This document shows, piece after piece, positions 1-13,600 of a DNA stretch of 64,000 bases (position 1 is its first letter; every line of letters starts with the position of its first letter). A model generated the notes under the pieces. That model was not told the origin of the DNA. It saw only the letters and a list, made by a program, of their open reading frames with translations, and searched no databases. The stretch is from Morella rubra (taxonomy: Eukaryota > Streptophyta > Magnoliopsida > Fagales > Myricaceae): contig CM025854.1 of NCBI GenBank assembly GCA_003952965.2, forward strand, positions 26,875,462 through 26,939,461, written 5' to 3'. Position numbers and translations under genes: made by a program.

Positions 1-254
1 GAATTGTGAATGATAAAAATAGGCTAATAACATGACAGAAATTAGAACAGATAGATAAACATCTCTTGCACAGGCTATTAAGCCAAACAGCACACAAGAA
101 TAATGAAATCCCTTTGGTGTAAGGGTGAAATGGTCAAACTCTAGCCAATTCTTTAGCCTCTAAATCTTGAAGGACAAATTCCAATGTCCATCACCATGTA
201 AATAATAAGGTTGCTTCTTTTGCAATGCTTTTTTTAGACTCTCCAAAAATAAGG

Positions 255-480
255 TTCCGTTTGGCAGGGCCTCTCAAGAGTGCTTAAGCTCAAAGAAGCA
301 GAATGTTATCCGCAAGTTATGTTGGTAACCAAGGATGCTTCTACTTTTAATAGCTTCTGCAAAGTGGTAAGAGCTTCTTAGGCAGGAGTTGAGAAGCAGT
401 CAAAGGGTTGTTTATCAAAGCAGCTGAGCTTCTCAAACAAACTGCAGCTTTTGAAGAGCTCAAGCACTCCCAAACTGGAA
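255..480. repeat. MITE-like inverted-repeat element in a ligase 6 intron
   Basis: The ends are imperfect inverted repeats: the left end reads TTCCGTTTGG and then AGTGCTTAAGCTC, and the right end reads GAGCTCAAGCACTCCCAAAC followed by TGGAA. The interior is also rich in self-complementary GCTTCT/AGAAGC words. It looks like a short non-autonomous DNA transposon lying in the intron that opens the window. No clear target-site duplication was found. Confidence 0.55.
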
Positions 481-1065
481 ATAAATGCTGCGACCTACCA
501 TCGGGAACAAATAGTAGGAAGAAAAGAGCACTTAACTACATAAACTGAGATAAACTTTGAGATTTCAGTGGATAGCCATGATGTGAAGCAACCATGAGAA
601 ACTTTTTCATTTTGTCTTCCTATGCTTCAAAAGACAATGCACTAGGGAAAAAGCTCTTTTGCATTTTCCAGTCATTTCTGCAACAGAAAATGTGGCCAGT
701 GTCCTACAATGCTAGACATAGCAATCTCAGAAACAATTTCCAAAACCCATTTCTGAAAATCATTTTCCAGAACTAGCATACTGCATCCAAAGGGTAACTT
801 TCAGACAAATGTATGAACATACACCTCCCCCCCCTCCAAAAAAAAAAAAAACCCATTGTTTTATAGATGAAGGAGATGCCAATTTGTCCAAAACAATTAT
901 TCCAACTCCACAACATTACACCTGACTATATTACCATCCACTCACTGCTATCATTCAGCAAATAATTCCCAATCACTTCCAAAAACCACAACTGCATAGT
1001 CAACAATATGTCCATTAACCTATCAATTCAAAGATGAACAAAAAACCAAGAAGGATTGTTCATAC

Positions 1066-4000
1066 CTTATTCTCCGGAGCACAGAAAATACATCTTTAAT
1101 TAGAAGTGGCGAATGAGGGGCAAGTAATGTCTGTGTTTGTCGGCATTCTTGAGCAACATCACCTTTAGCCAGAATAGACTATTTCATATGTCACATGCAA
1201 ATCTTGCACAAAGAATATTTGAGCAGACCATTTCTAATCATGGGAAAAAGCTGTTCCTACCGAGATCACCAAACTTGTTATACATCTCCCTGATTTTGGA
1301 ACGGCTTGTGCCACATGCCTCTTCCAGTGCTGATGTAACCAAACTTCCACCAATGTTTAATTCCTGCAGCATTGTTCAGACATAAGGACATGTGTTTGCT
1401 CACAAAGAAGAGAAGATGCTTAATGCCTAAAAACTCTCACCCCCGAGACTGGGCAGGTTGAAAATTTTCCTTAGATTGCCTTTGACAATAGAAATTGACC
1501 ATTAATATGTACACAGAGCAGAAAGAACATTTAAAGCATTACGATCATGAGAGATAAAGCCATGATGTATCACCATATCAGTCAGAGTAAGTCTTATCCC
1601 TACTACAGACAAAGTCATTCGTTCAAAAAACAAATGCATCATTGATGTCCATTGGCTGGGCATATATCCACCATCATAGTTAGCTACACTTAAAAGTTGG
1701 GGGTACTTTTTTAAGCAAAGCAACAAGAATAAAAGCAGATCCAGCAATGTATGAGAAAAAAGTGAAAATTTGGGCAATTTCAGAATCCATTTAGAAATTA
1801 AGCACAGGTCTGAAAAAGGAAGAGAAATTTTTTTTCTTATCATACAAACTGTTTTCCTTTTCTAGGGACAGGGAGAATATTAAGACAAACCTGCATGTGA
1901 TCAACATGAAGCATAGTTAACCAAAACAAAAAATGCAAATGATCTCCAACTCCCTTGTGGATTTAACTCAAATAAGTTATTCAGAAAAACTAGTCAAAGA
2001 ATCTTTACCAACATTATTGAAGTCTAATAGTTAAAAAGTTCCACTCATCTTCCAAAATAAGTTAATAGCTCAGCAAAAACCTATTGATAATGTTGGGGTC
2101 AGCTATGTTGGCTTACTATTCCCGTCTAACTGGATTCTGCGCTTTTTCATGAACAACTAGACAATATATCATTTTTAAAGTCCACCCGCTAAAGTTAATT
2201 TACTTGAATCGCCTAAATCACGACATATAACGACTATCCTAGCAAATGGTATTGTTTATAAAGCATAGAGGACATAACATGTTATTAAACATATTCCTTT
2301 TGCTTTGATTGGTGGCCAGGAAGGTTTAAGTCATCTCCAACTCCAGAAAAGGAGAAAGATGACAGACGGAAGGGACTCACGATATTTTCATGGTCAGCAG
2401 CAATCTTATTTGTACACAAATACACGGCAGGCAGCACATCCTCAGGAGACAATTTCAGCAAACTGTCATAAAAACAAATGCAACCAAGGAATCTGCCTCA
2501 ATTAGCCAAGACTAACGAAATGCAAAGATATAAGTGAGATGTAAGATGAAATCTTCAGCAAGAAACCTTCTGAACATATTGCACAGCATAGAAGTAGCTT
2601 TTATCTTTCCTCTTTCATCCTCAAGCTGGTCAAATGTTCTCGAAAGATGTACATATGGAGCAGGTTGTCCACTCCTCCAGCAAGCTGCAAATGTGTCTCA
2701 GTAATGTGAAAGATTGACATTCACAAAAAGATTTGAATTCAAAGATATGTACTAGAAAGTTCAATATCTTGAGCAACAACTTCAAAAAGTAAAATGACCA
2801 ACCATGTTCTATGGGATTATATTTTTCTAGCGGTAGTGACAGAAGAGTTGCATCCACATCCTTTGTCACCAATGCCTGCACAGAGATGTCGGGAATAAGT
2901 TCTGACTTTCCCAAAACATTCTTCTCTAGGCTAGGAGAGCAGTTGTCAACACTGCTCTGTGTCAGAACTGATTTGCCAGAGTCACCAAGGGCACCAGGAG
3001 GATTACAGTAGTACATATCCAGTGCCTTATTAATATCTCCTTTTGTCTTATTTAAGATGCTAGCAACATAGCTTGTGGATGATTCATTGCCACCTATTAT
3101 TTCGATAAACTGATCTATTTCATCCCTGTATAAATTGGTAGCATCATCAGGCAACAGATTTGCATCTTTAGGGCATTGTTCAACCACAGTACCGCCTTGG
3201 GAAACGTCAGGCAAAACTTTACTGAAGAACCTTGTGATTGTAGGTTGTTTAGACCCACCAGAGTAGAACTTTGAATTGACCTGTACTTTCTTGTTTCGCC
3301 TATTCTCAGTATTCATCTTCCTTTTTCCAGGAGAAGTGCCACTATTACTTGAATTGGCTTTTGCTTTCTTGTTTGGATCATTTTTTCCAGGGGGAATGCC
3401 ACTCTTAAGTGAATGCATCAGGCTGCCAGACTTATCAACTTGACTTAAAGAATTTTCTACACTTCCAACAGGACTGCTCGTAGTAAAATCTGCATTTGAC
3501 CGTGATGTGGAGTCATTAACTGAGCTGCTCTGAGAAGTAGATGCAGAAGCCTTAGAAGCAAAGACTTGTTCATAAAATTCAGTTTCACGTTCATAGAAAT
3601 TGGATACTGCTTCAACAACATTCCCTTCAGAGCTGCTAATCAGATTTAACATTTGGCTTCGAGTGACCCACACTGGAAGGCAGTCGTGAAGTTCCTGAAT
3701 GATTTTCTCTGTTTCCTCATCATTAAACACAGATGGATCCTGTGAACCATGTTGTTTCGGAAAAGATGCATCCTCACAATTCAAGACAACTGGAACTCGC
3801 GTAGCAGGTTCTTTCAGAGACGGCAATGACACCAAAACGGAATTTGGATCAATATGTTTATTGGTTTTTGCCTCGGATGTCTGGGTCTCGTTGTCCCGGT
3901 CCAGCCCCTCATTCAACACATTGCTGGCATCCTTTTCAACCTTGTCGACCTTTTCATAAGATCCTCCATAAAAACCCCTCAAGAACTCTTGCTTGTTGGC

Positions 4001-5203
4001 CATTTCATCAACTAATCCAGCAAAATGCTTCCGCATTTTATTAGCATGCTTGCTGTCAAGGTTTTCAACGTCCAAACCCACTGTAGGAACAACACGCTTC
4101 GGCTTCAACAACTTCACATATTCCCTAAGTTCATCATAGTTTGAATGTTCACTGTACGGAACAAGATGAATCTCAAATGAATCCTTAGACCTTACTGAAA
4201 ACTTATTGCGCTTCACTTCATAAGTCCACCCTGTTGGAACAAAACCCACGACCTTAGAGTACCCTTTTTCCTCCATGATCTCCTTCATCTTCACAAAATT
4301 AGGCCTAAAATACGGCCACGTTTCACCCAATACATTCCACCCAACGACGTGAACATCACTTTCACACTCATTCTCTGTGAACACACCGCCATCGCCGTAC
4401 CCCAAAACCCTCAAAACCTCCATTTTTCTAGCGTCCACGTGTATCTTCCTCTCACACCTCCGCGCAATCTCAAGCAAAATCTTCTCTTTCCCAACAACAT
4501 AAGTAGCTACCAGAAACAGAACATTTCTCATTGAACCAGCCTTATGATATTCACCTCCAATTCCCATTATCACATTGATAACATACTCAACGGACTCTTC
4601 TTGTGACGGGAACACAAATCTCGGATTGCAATACGTAGTGTCCAGGAAAACGGCATCCGAGCCGATAAAATCAACGAAAAGGGGTTCCAGTTTCATCGAA
4701 TCGCAAAACCGAAAATCGCCCGTGTGAACATACCTCTCGAATTTGTCGTTCGAACCTGGAATTTTGAACAGGAATTGCACCGCACCAGGGCAATGATTCG
4801 CATCGACAAGCGTAACCTCGCAGCCGTCGATTACAACGGTTTCTCGGAGCGGTAATGGGACCACGAACGGCGAAGGTACTTCGAGGACTTCAACGAGGAG
4901 ACGAGCAGTGGTGTGGGAGCAAAAAATGACGCCTTTGGACCAACTGGAGGAGAGGCCAGTGTAGTGGTCGTAGTGGAAGTGGGAGAGGAAGTATGAAACG
5001 GAGAAATCACCGGCGAAACGGAAGGCGTCGATTGTGAAACGGGTCTTGGGGATAAGCTTGGACTGGGGGAAAGAGGAGGGAATGGGGGAAGGTGATTGTT
5101 GTTGTTGAATAAGCAGTTGGGGGAGGGATTGAAGGGCAGTGAGGAAGAGGTGAGAAGAGTCTAGGATTAGGGTTTGGCGATTCGAGGACCGGAATGCGGC
5201 CAT
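1066..5203 (-). CDS. LIG6: DNA ligase 6 (SNM1/beta-CASP nuclease fused to ATP-dependent ligase), 5' part only
   Basis: Plant-specific repair enzyme joining an N-terminal metallo-beta-lactamase/beta-CASP (SNM1) nuclease region to a C-terminal ATP-dependent ligase. Exons seen: 5203-2803, 2684-2567, 2462-2381, 1363-1261, 1162-1066, all with GT-AG borders and matching phases. Exon 1 encodes about 800 residues: HxHxDH metal motif at 75-80, HTGD at 160-163, beta-CASP Asp188, SEHSNY at 351-356, two acidic helical UBA/CUE-like stretches (about 495-545 and 690-730) and a PCNA-box-like QPTITRFF at 653-660. Exons 2-5 encode the conserved start of the ligase part (ACWRSGQPAPY, SPEDVLPAVYLCTNKIA, LNIGGSLVTSALEEACG). 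The catalytic lysine region and C-terminus lie beyond the left edge; bases 1-1065 read as intron. The start ATG sits in a good context just after an untranslated leader. Confidence 0.93.
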
Positions 5204-5807
5204 GGGAGATGGATGGTGGTGTGGGGTTTTCTGGAAGGGTTACAACGGGGGCTGAGACATAGCGGTGTAGGAGAGATGAGGAACGCGCGCCAAAACAATA
5301 TGTATACGGAGACTAGTTGTTCCAAGTTTGGTAAACGTATTACCCAAGATGATCATGCGTTTCTCATTCAGCTATTCACATAGATTGATGAGGTTATTAG
5401 TTAAATAAAACAGTTTTGATCCTCAGCAGAAGTGCTTGCTAGAAGATTTACATTTTCAATCATCTTAAATTGACCATCGCATTGAATACGGAGTTTTCAT
5501 GCAGAGAATGAATTACTATACATACACTTTCTATTTACACACAATCATTTTACCTTTGATTTTTGGTTTATATGCCCACAGATCGAAATGTTCTTCCCCT
5601 GGTCCATGTGTGACTTTGGATTTCCAGTGAAGAGCCCCAGAACACAAAATCAATCCAACTGCAAATGTCAACGGACATCAAGCCGTCCCACATTTGCTTC
5701 CTCCAAGAAAAATTTTCTATAATCTACCTTAAAAGAAGGATGGTACTGTTTAGAAATAAGTTCCCTGTGTATATATATATAACAATTTCAACACAAAATA
5801 ACATAAT
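5204..5807. other. intergenic: shared upstream/downstream space
   Basis: This stretch lies between the ligase 6 start codon and the stop of the PADRE gene, both on the minus strand. It should hold the ligase 6 promoter and leader and the 3' untranslated region of the PADRE gene. No extra coding exon or clear TATA box was found. Confidence 0.5.
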
Positions 5808-6371
5808 TCAGCGCGAACAAACTGGTTCTTCTGCTATGGTCTCTAGAAGTGGTTTCTTTGACCTGCACATGGACAACCTATGCATGAACTCCGGCGTCGA
5901 GAACTCCTCTATATCATCCAAATTTAGCTTTGGCACCGGCGCCGCCGCAGTCTTTTTTTCTTGCCAATCGTCCCCTGCTCTCCCTTCCACCAACTTTGGA
6001 GCGTCTCCCGACTTTGTTATGGGCCTCACCTTCCCACCCGAGACCCAGTGCTTGGCCGTGGAGTTGGCGGTGAAGAACAAGGCTCCCATGTCAGCCGCTG
6101 TGACTACAGAGTTCACTCTCCTCATGGGGAACATGACGTAAACGTTTGCCGTCTCAAGGTCTTCGTCGGCGTTGAGCGCAGAAAACCTGCGTCCGATGTG
6201 GAGAGACCGAGAGTTTACGACGAAGAAGTTCGGGGTTTCGAGCATGAGTTCGGCTGCCTTAATGGGTTCATGGAACTGTCGGATTTCCCCGCTCGGGAAG
6301 ATCACTCTTATTGTTCTGGAGTGCTTTCCTCCTGGGTTGCTGGATAGCGCGCAGGAAACATAGTTGCCCAT
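5808..6371 (-). CDS. PADRE/DUF4228 domain protein
   Basis: Intronless 187-residue protein of the plant DUF4228 (PADRE) family, whose members are often induced by pathogens or abiotic stress; the biochemical role is unknown. It starts MGNYVSC, so Gly2 is a candidate for N-myristoylation and nearby Cys7 for palmitoylation, suggesting membrane attachment (inference). The PADRE signature follows: a short beta-strand stretch (RTIRVIFPSGEIRQFHEP), then PNFFVVNSRSLHIGRRFSAL and a strand-rich VYVMFPMRRVNSVV (about residues 20-90). A variable tail is rich in charged residues and ends in LLETIAEEP, as seen in related proteins. Length is typical. A TATA-like box lies about 150 bases upstream of the ATG. 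Confidence 0.88.
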   Translation of the reverse strand: MGNYVSCALSSNPGGKHSRTIRVIFPSGEIRQFHEPIKAAELMLETPNFFVVNSRSLHIGRRFSALNADEDLETANVYVMFPMRRVNSVVTAADMGALFFTANSTAKHWVSGGKVRPITKSGDAPKLVEGRAGDDWQEKKTAAAPVPKLNLDDIEEFSTPEFMHRLSMCRSKKPLLETIAEEPVCSR

Positions 6372-6520
6372 ATTTGCCTGTGTTTGCGTTTGGGTTTGGG
6401 TTAGGGAGGGTTTAGAAGAGTGGAGGGCTTAAAAGAAGAGATGGTGGGGAGGTTAAGGAGATGACTTCGTCTTGGAGGTCCGTCGCGAAGTTGATGAACA
6501 AGGAGCTGGGGATTGAGTCA

Positions 6521-6530
6521 ACTTTATAAG
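6521..6530 (-). promoter_or_regulatory. TATA-like box of the PADRE gene
   Basis: On the minus strand this reads CTTATAAAGT, about 150 bases before the ATG at 6371. That would leave a leader of roughly 120 bases. No closer TATA-like word was seen. Confidence 0.45.
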
Positions 6531-6531
6531 G

Positions 6532-9500
6532 TAATAGAAAAAGTCTAAACTTGAAATAGCATTGGAAGATTCTCAAGGAGCCAGTTGTTCATAGATTCAC
6601 AGTGTCAAGGGTCCGCGTTGGGGAAGGAACAAAGAAAGAACAGAAGGCATGCAACGTGTGTATTTCCAGTTGGTAGTTTATTTGTCCTTTTCATATTTAT
6701 ATTTGCCAATATTCATCCGCTAGCAGTACTGTACGTGTAAGACCCACTCCCTTCGGCTTCGGAGCGAGAATTTTCTTCCATTTTCTGGGTCCCTCATAGG
6801 AAATGGTCCGTGGTCTTGGAGAGTTTTGCAGAGACAAACACAAATGATCACTGCCTTCCACGAACGCTAGGAGAAATTTTGTGTGTACACATGTATGAAC
6901 AGTTGATGAAATCTTTACGTTGTGCTAACATGGACTCAATTAATCTTGCTTGCCTCTCAACTATACATTTAGCCAGGAGATTTCAACTGATCATGTCACA
7001 ATTAGCGACTTAAATCTTAACAGATACTTTTCAAGCTTAACATGCATGCATGCCTTGAATTCACACGTCATATTATTGACTTTTGGATCCCAAATATTAT
7101 GAACTTGCAAGAAGTAGGAACAAATCATGTGAACTCCGAATTTTGACCGCCGATGAATGGTAAAGCTTTGCGTGACTCTTTAGCTAATTAATTGTATATA
7201 TTTCCCTTGCGAGAAGCAAAGGAGCGGCGGTGTCCCGATTGTCCAGGTCCGTGCTCAAGTGCATGCAGCTCAGCACATGATGCCCACCGCGTCACCGTCA
7301 CGGGTAGTTGAGGTGCCACATTCCCATTCTTTCCCAAGCAATATTCCTTGGGAATATCGGGCAATTTAATACTGCACTACTGCCAAGTATTATTAGGCAT
7401 CTTAGTCCACCCTAATATCTGGCCGTTTACTTATTGGATTACATCTCATTCTTACTGAAATGCACTCAGTGGCAAGGAGGGATTTCATGTATTGAAATTT
7501 CTTCCACCCTTTTGTATTCAATTTATATTATATATATAAGAGTGGCCACTATTTTATGCTTCCCGATTCTTGATCAGTGTGGCTGTGATGGTACAACACG
7601 GTATACAATATTATATTTTGCGGGAAATAATTAATTAAGATCATAGTTGGTCTCTTACCTACCATTTCTCAGTTATTCTTATATGATCGCTGCTAGTAAT
7701 TTATGGGTGACTTTTTAAGTATTCAATATTGTGATTGCAGGTTCGAGGTATTAGGGTGGGGGATTTCCATGATGATGATTCTTCTATGATTCGGGGAATG
7801 AAAAGGAATACAAATATTACGATAGTCCTCAAAGTCACTCTCTTCGTTTAAAGAAGGAAAAAACTGACACACATTACTCGGCAAATTATAAACTAAAAGA
7901 GAAAACAAGCTCAAGTAATCCTCTTTTGTTGAAGACTAATAATAAATATATAGAGGAGTGGTTGCTTCGTGTATTCAGCAAATACTTCCGCTTGCACAAG
8001 GGGCCAAGAGAAAATAGAACGAATCAACACCGAGACAGTTTCAATTGCCCAATTTTGGAGGCCAAGAATTTACAAGAGAAAAACCACCGGACTCGAAATT
8101 TTCAACCATAATCACGAACACAATATTTTATCCAAAGAAGAACAAGGGGGAAAAGAACGCGAGAGAAAAGATTACACGTACTGCGACGGTTGGATTGGAT
8201 CGTAAATTATCCAGGAAAGCCCAAATTCATAGTAACATATCATATGTGCAAGGTTACAAGCAATAATATGGCAGAAAAGGGCTGGCCATTATAGTATTGT
8301 GGATAATACAAGGATTCCAACCAAGGCACTCTTAGCCTCAGCGGAACAATCTATCACCGCAGAACAATCGAGATTTCCAATCTTCATGGCGGAGACTGCG
8401 AAGGTGGTCATGGCAGAGACATCCCATTAAAGACACGACCGTCTCTGTTTCAACGAACTGAAGCAGTGTTGGGGAAGAACTCAGTAGGCTCGGTAGGGTG
8501 TAGTACGTATGGCAGGCAAAAACATAAGAAAAATTGCTGGTCGCAGACTCGCAGGGCACTCTCTCATAATTTTTCTTCTTCGTCATAAGTCATAGAGAGG
8601 AATTGTGTAACGTTGGAATCCAGGAATCTAGATAAAGTCTCAACCTTCGTTTTAAATTTGAAAGCAAGTCTAATGCCTTTCTTATCTTCGAGAGGCTCCT
8701 TGGATTTGCTTTTTCTCTGTGCGATAAAAAAAAAAAGAAAAAGAAAAAGAAAAGCTGAATTTGAGTTATTAAAAGGATTTAGAATGTCCCTAAAATTTTT
8801 TTTCCCAAGTCAAAATGAGTCCAGCAAATCAAGGAGGCTTAAGTGGTGTTTTACACTCATTGAAAAATTATAAAATAATCTCTCTTTATTAATTTATTAT
8901 TATTATTATAATATTCATTTAAATCTTTTCTCTCTTCACTTTTTCATTAAATCCCGTAAAATATCTTCATTTTTTCACAAACTCTAAAACTTCCAAAATT
9001 TCCAACCTCCAAAATTTCTACCGCCGAACACCTTCTTAAAATGACAGTCACAATTTAGTACATTTGGGGGGATATGATCTATAACTGGACATCCGGACCT
9101 AGCAGGGAGTGCAGCGCATTAGCTAGCTTGTGCTTGTGTGCCAGCCGGTTTTGCTTCCTTGGCATCCATGAGAGGCTCCAATCCGTATTTTCTTTCAGCA
9201 ATAATGCAATTAATGGCTTAGATGAATATCCTCACTTAGGTATCCTTCCAGATTGTGACTCCTGTGATTAATAATAGCATTGCAGGCCAGTAGGGATCTA
9301 CTTTCCAATATCACAAGAGACTTCTAATGGTGACATTCTTATGAATGTCCAATTATCTTCCATACAAAGTTAAAACCTATACGTAGGAAGGAATATATAA
9401 TGAGGCCGAATTAATAGGACAGTACTCCCTACAACTAAACACAGTAGCAAAGACCATGTCAATTTATTTTTCCGTGTGTTGGTGGAAAAAGGAAAAAGGA

Positions 9501-9768
9501 AAGACAAATCTGAAAACTCTGTTTCTATCAGATTCAGCACTTCATAACACCCGCAAACAATAATGGAGCTCTCAACCATCAGGTTCCTCAAAAAGGCCTC
9601 ATTTGTGCGGTAAAATAACTAAGATGTGTTAAATGCAAGAAAAAATGCTAGGGCCATCAAAATAAATGGTAAAATTTAGAGTCACAAGGTCCTCAACTTT
9701 GGGGCAACATCTTCAATTAACCCCTACCTTAATGAGTGCCCCCGATAAGGGAGCGCCATTGCCTCGTA
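6532..9768. other. intergenic, no gene recognised
   Basis: About 3.2 kb of AT-rich DNA with only short random reading frames on both strands. I found no splice-consistent exons, tRNA or transposon ends. The left side should hold the PADRE promoter. The right side should hold the 3' untranslated region of EF-Ts. Confidence 0.5.
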
Positions 9769-10652
9769 TTAAACAGCCTCAGCCACAGGTTCAGATGCGC
9801 TGGATTCTTCCAGCCTGCAAATTAAGGTAGCCAGTAAGATACATAGCCAGAGACATTCAGGTCCTGAGCTAAAAAAAGTAAAGATGTTTCTGCCAGAGGA
9901 TTTAATTTTTAAAACTACAAGCCAGCTGCTCTCAATTCAGGCACCAAGCAAAGAGAACTGAAAAATCAGCATATAACAAAGACAATACAAAGACAATCAA
10001 AACTCTACTTCCAACCAAAAGACCATAAACATGCTCAGAAATTTATTCTTCCCTAATGGAAGGTGTTTTTATCAATCGTAAAGTTAACGATAATGCAAGA
10101 TGATCAATAAAGAGAAACCTCTGAGCAACTTTTAGTTGGTAGGCCATAATTTAAGAACTATGATCTTGACCAGGTCCATGGCTATGGCAAGGTGGGATAG
10201 CATAGTTGAAGATGAAAATCACACCGAGATTACAACTTACAATAAAATAGAATTGTCACAGACAGAGAAGTGAAATTATTATGAAACATTTCACATACGA
10301 CAGATAAGTGAATCTAATAGCAGTTGAAAGTTACTTTGGCACAGAAAATGCTCATTGGCCTGAAGGTAAAAAGTCTCCAATAGTACATCAAACTATATTA
10401 CAGTATGAAGACAGGACATTGTTGCCTTTGGACAATTTGAGTTCAATGACGGCAATTTTTTGTGTGCTAAAGAAGTAAAGAGGCAGATGCATTGAACCAA
10501 GTGTATGATCTCTACCTTTGAATTCCCTCTCCAACCTCCATTCTGAAAAAACTCCCTATCTTCACAGGTGAGCCCACTTCCTTCGAAAGATTATCTAATA
10601 TTGTCTGAAGAGTAGTGTGTCAAACATAATCAGTTGCACTATAATAAATATA

Positions 10653-10696
<44 letters not shown>

Positions 10697-13600
10697 CACA
10701 TACGTACACACAGAGAAAAGTAAGCCAGCACTTGTAAATGTCTGCATGGTATAGAAATTCAAACCACATTCCGTAGATTGATAAATGCCAATTCATAGTC
10801 CAACTCCAACTGAAGGAAACTAACAGAAAAACTATGCTAAGTAATTCAATAAGCTCACCCTTCTGTAAACGTACACACAGAGAAAAGGTGCATTTGAGGC
10901 TTCCAAAAGAGTCCAAGACAATAAAGGTCATGATGTGGTCGTATATGTCAAGGTTAAATTATAGGTTCTGTCCTATAATGATTATTTTAGTGGGAGGCAC
11001 CTATCCAAGCAAGCAATAGTCAATGGTGTCAAAAGAGACAGTTCATTTTTGGCCTCTTGGTGTGCTATATAGCCATACTACCATGCGTAATCTGTTTTTG
11101 AATCATTGGTGACAATAATGCAGTATAAACAATAACTACACAATATCCAGTACAAAACCATTAAGCACACAATATGACAAAGCTGTTCAAGTACTAACAA
11201 AACTGAACCAATGTTCTGTTTTCAGGTGAAATAGAGAGCAAATGAAATCAATGCTCTGTTTCAAACGGCACATTGTTTTCATTTAAAAGACTTGACCTTT
11301 TTGTTCTCTGATAGATTTAGCTCAAGAGTCATGTCACTTGTGGAATGTACCCCCACCCCCCAAAAGAGAGAGAGGAAAAAAAAAAAAAAAAAGATCTCCC
11401 AGAAAGGAAGGTGTGAGTACAGGAGATATGGGGGTGGTAGATGATGGGTTCCCTTGAACTTTTGGGCTTCCTAACTTCGTCACTTATTTAGGAACCAAAA
11501 GAAAACATACTTATGGGCATAATTGCTGAATGACAAGTGATTTTTGTTTTATTTCCCTCGTTGCGCTATCTGTAGAAAATAAAAACAATATTGATCTTCT
11601 TGTTGATATTCACATACCTTTACATTTATGGTATCATTCATAACAAACTTTTGCTCCATCAGAACAACATCCTCAAAATATTTACGTAATCGACCCTCTA
11701 CCATTTTATCTATGGCCATCTGAGACTTGCCAGTGATTTCAGCCTGTAAAACACGAAACGAATAACCTCAAAATATTAAACGACCAGTAAAAACACAAGC
11801 TGATTGCATCAAGACCGCCAAGAACCTAAAACATCAACATACTTCAATACTTTGATTGAAAGATCTAAACAAAGGTCCTCTGATATTTGCGTGTTCATAC
11901 TGTCAAGATGCTATGCGTGACTGGGAAGATTTCATTTTCATTTGAAGCAACAATTACTATACAATCATTGACTTAGATTCAGTGTTCACTTCATGCTTAG
12001 AATAGGGGAAACTACTAATGCTAAATTATATCATGAAGTACCTGAGACTTAAGGATTTCCCTTTCACTTTCTAATGCATCGGAAGAAACAAGGTCCTTTG
12101 TCAAGAATAATGGCTTAGCTGCTACTACATGCATTGCCAATTCTGACCCAACACGTTGAAGAGCATCCAGTTGAGAATTTGCATCCTCTACTTCGAGAGT
12201 TAATAATCCAGCAATACGACCCAAACCTGTTTCCAGAACAACAAATACATAAGGGTTCATGCCAAATGAGATGATCGTCTTGGTCCTGCCAAGTTCACCA
12301 ACTTAAAGTACACAGAGTGTCTTAGAAGTTGGAAATTCTGGGCCGTCCTTTGTTCCAAAAACCAGAAATGAAAGCAGCTTGAAATTACTGGTTAATGGCC
12401 TCATAAAATGGCACCCTTCCTTCCATAAGAATGGTGCAGAGGAAATCATGGGTTTAAAAGCGACCGGGTGTCTTGTCTAACTTATCAAGAAAAAACAGAA
12501 GTACGAATTACTTTACCTGGTTGGGGGCTTGTATGGAGGTATGTAGAAATAGCACCATTTAAAGAGGTAGACATCACGAATCCCCTTCTAAGTTTAACAT
12601 TTTCTCCCATCATTGCAGCCACTTCTGTTATCGCATTTTGAACGGTTGTTTCCCCACTAATCTTTGGATGTTCAAGACATAGCTTCAAGTCCTGGAAGGA
12701 TTGTTGACGCATTACCCACTGATCATAGACTCACAAAAATTTCAATTACAAAATTTTTGTATAAACAACTATTGAAAATTTTTCCATGTTGCAGACTAAA
12801 ACCTGCTAACATAGATCAAGATATCAAGGAAGTGCAACTTTTTTTTTTTCTTTTTTCTTTAAGTTATTGATCCCATTCAGGGGTAAATAATGACCGTCAC
12901 AACCTCAACTACGAAATAATTCCATAATTTTCATAACCAAAATCAAGCTAGCATTTAAAAGAACGGGAAGAAAGGGTAGTAAAGACTCCTTTACCACCAA
13001 ATTCTCAGGTCCAACATAAACGGGGGCAGCACCCTGCTGAGAAGCACCTTCAAACAGCAAAGCCTGCTTCGCCAAACACATTGCCTACCCAAAGAAGAAA
13101 AAAAGGGACTTAAGTTCGTTAAAATGAGCATCGAAATTGCAGAATGTGAGGAAAAAAAAAACCAGGGCTACAGATACAGTCACACACGAACACACTGACC
13201 AAGTACTGAAATATATCATTCCTCGCGACGAAATCAGTCTCACAGTTAAGTTCAATAAGAGCAGCCTTGTTCTCAGTCTGCGCCAGAGCAAGCAAACCCT
13301 CGGCGGCGGTACGAGCCGACTTCTTCGACGCCAGCACCTTCCCTCTTTTCCTCAAGTCCTTCTGCGCCGCCTCTGCCAAAGAATTCTACTTTTACGTCAA
13401 CATTACGAAATACTGAAAAAACAGAGGGAAAATCAACCAGGGATCGGTTTCAGACCAATGTCCCAATTGCATTGTATAAGGGCGGTCTTGACATCCTTTA
13501 TGGGCGCGCTGGTTCGTTCCCTCAATTGCTTTATGAGATTCATTTGGCTCGAAGAAGAAGCCGCCTCAGCGCTCAAGCTTCTGGAAAAGATCGCCAAGCC

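Noticed and set aside
1502-1843. 113-codon minus-strand frame within ligase 6
   Set aside because: Lies in the intron between exons 3 and 4 (1364-2380), whose flanking exons join in phase; no homology seen.
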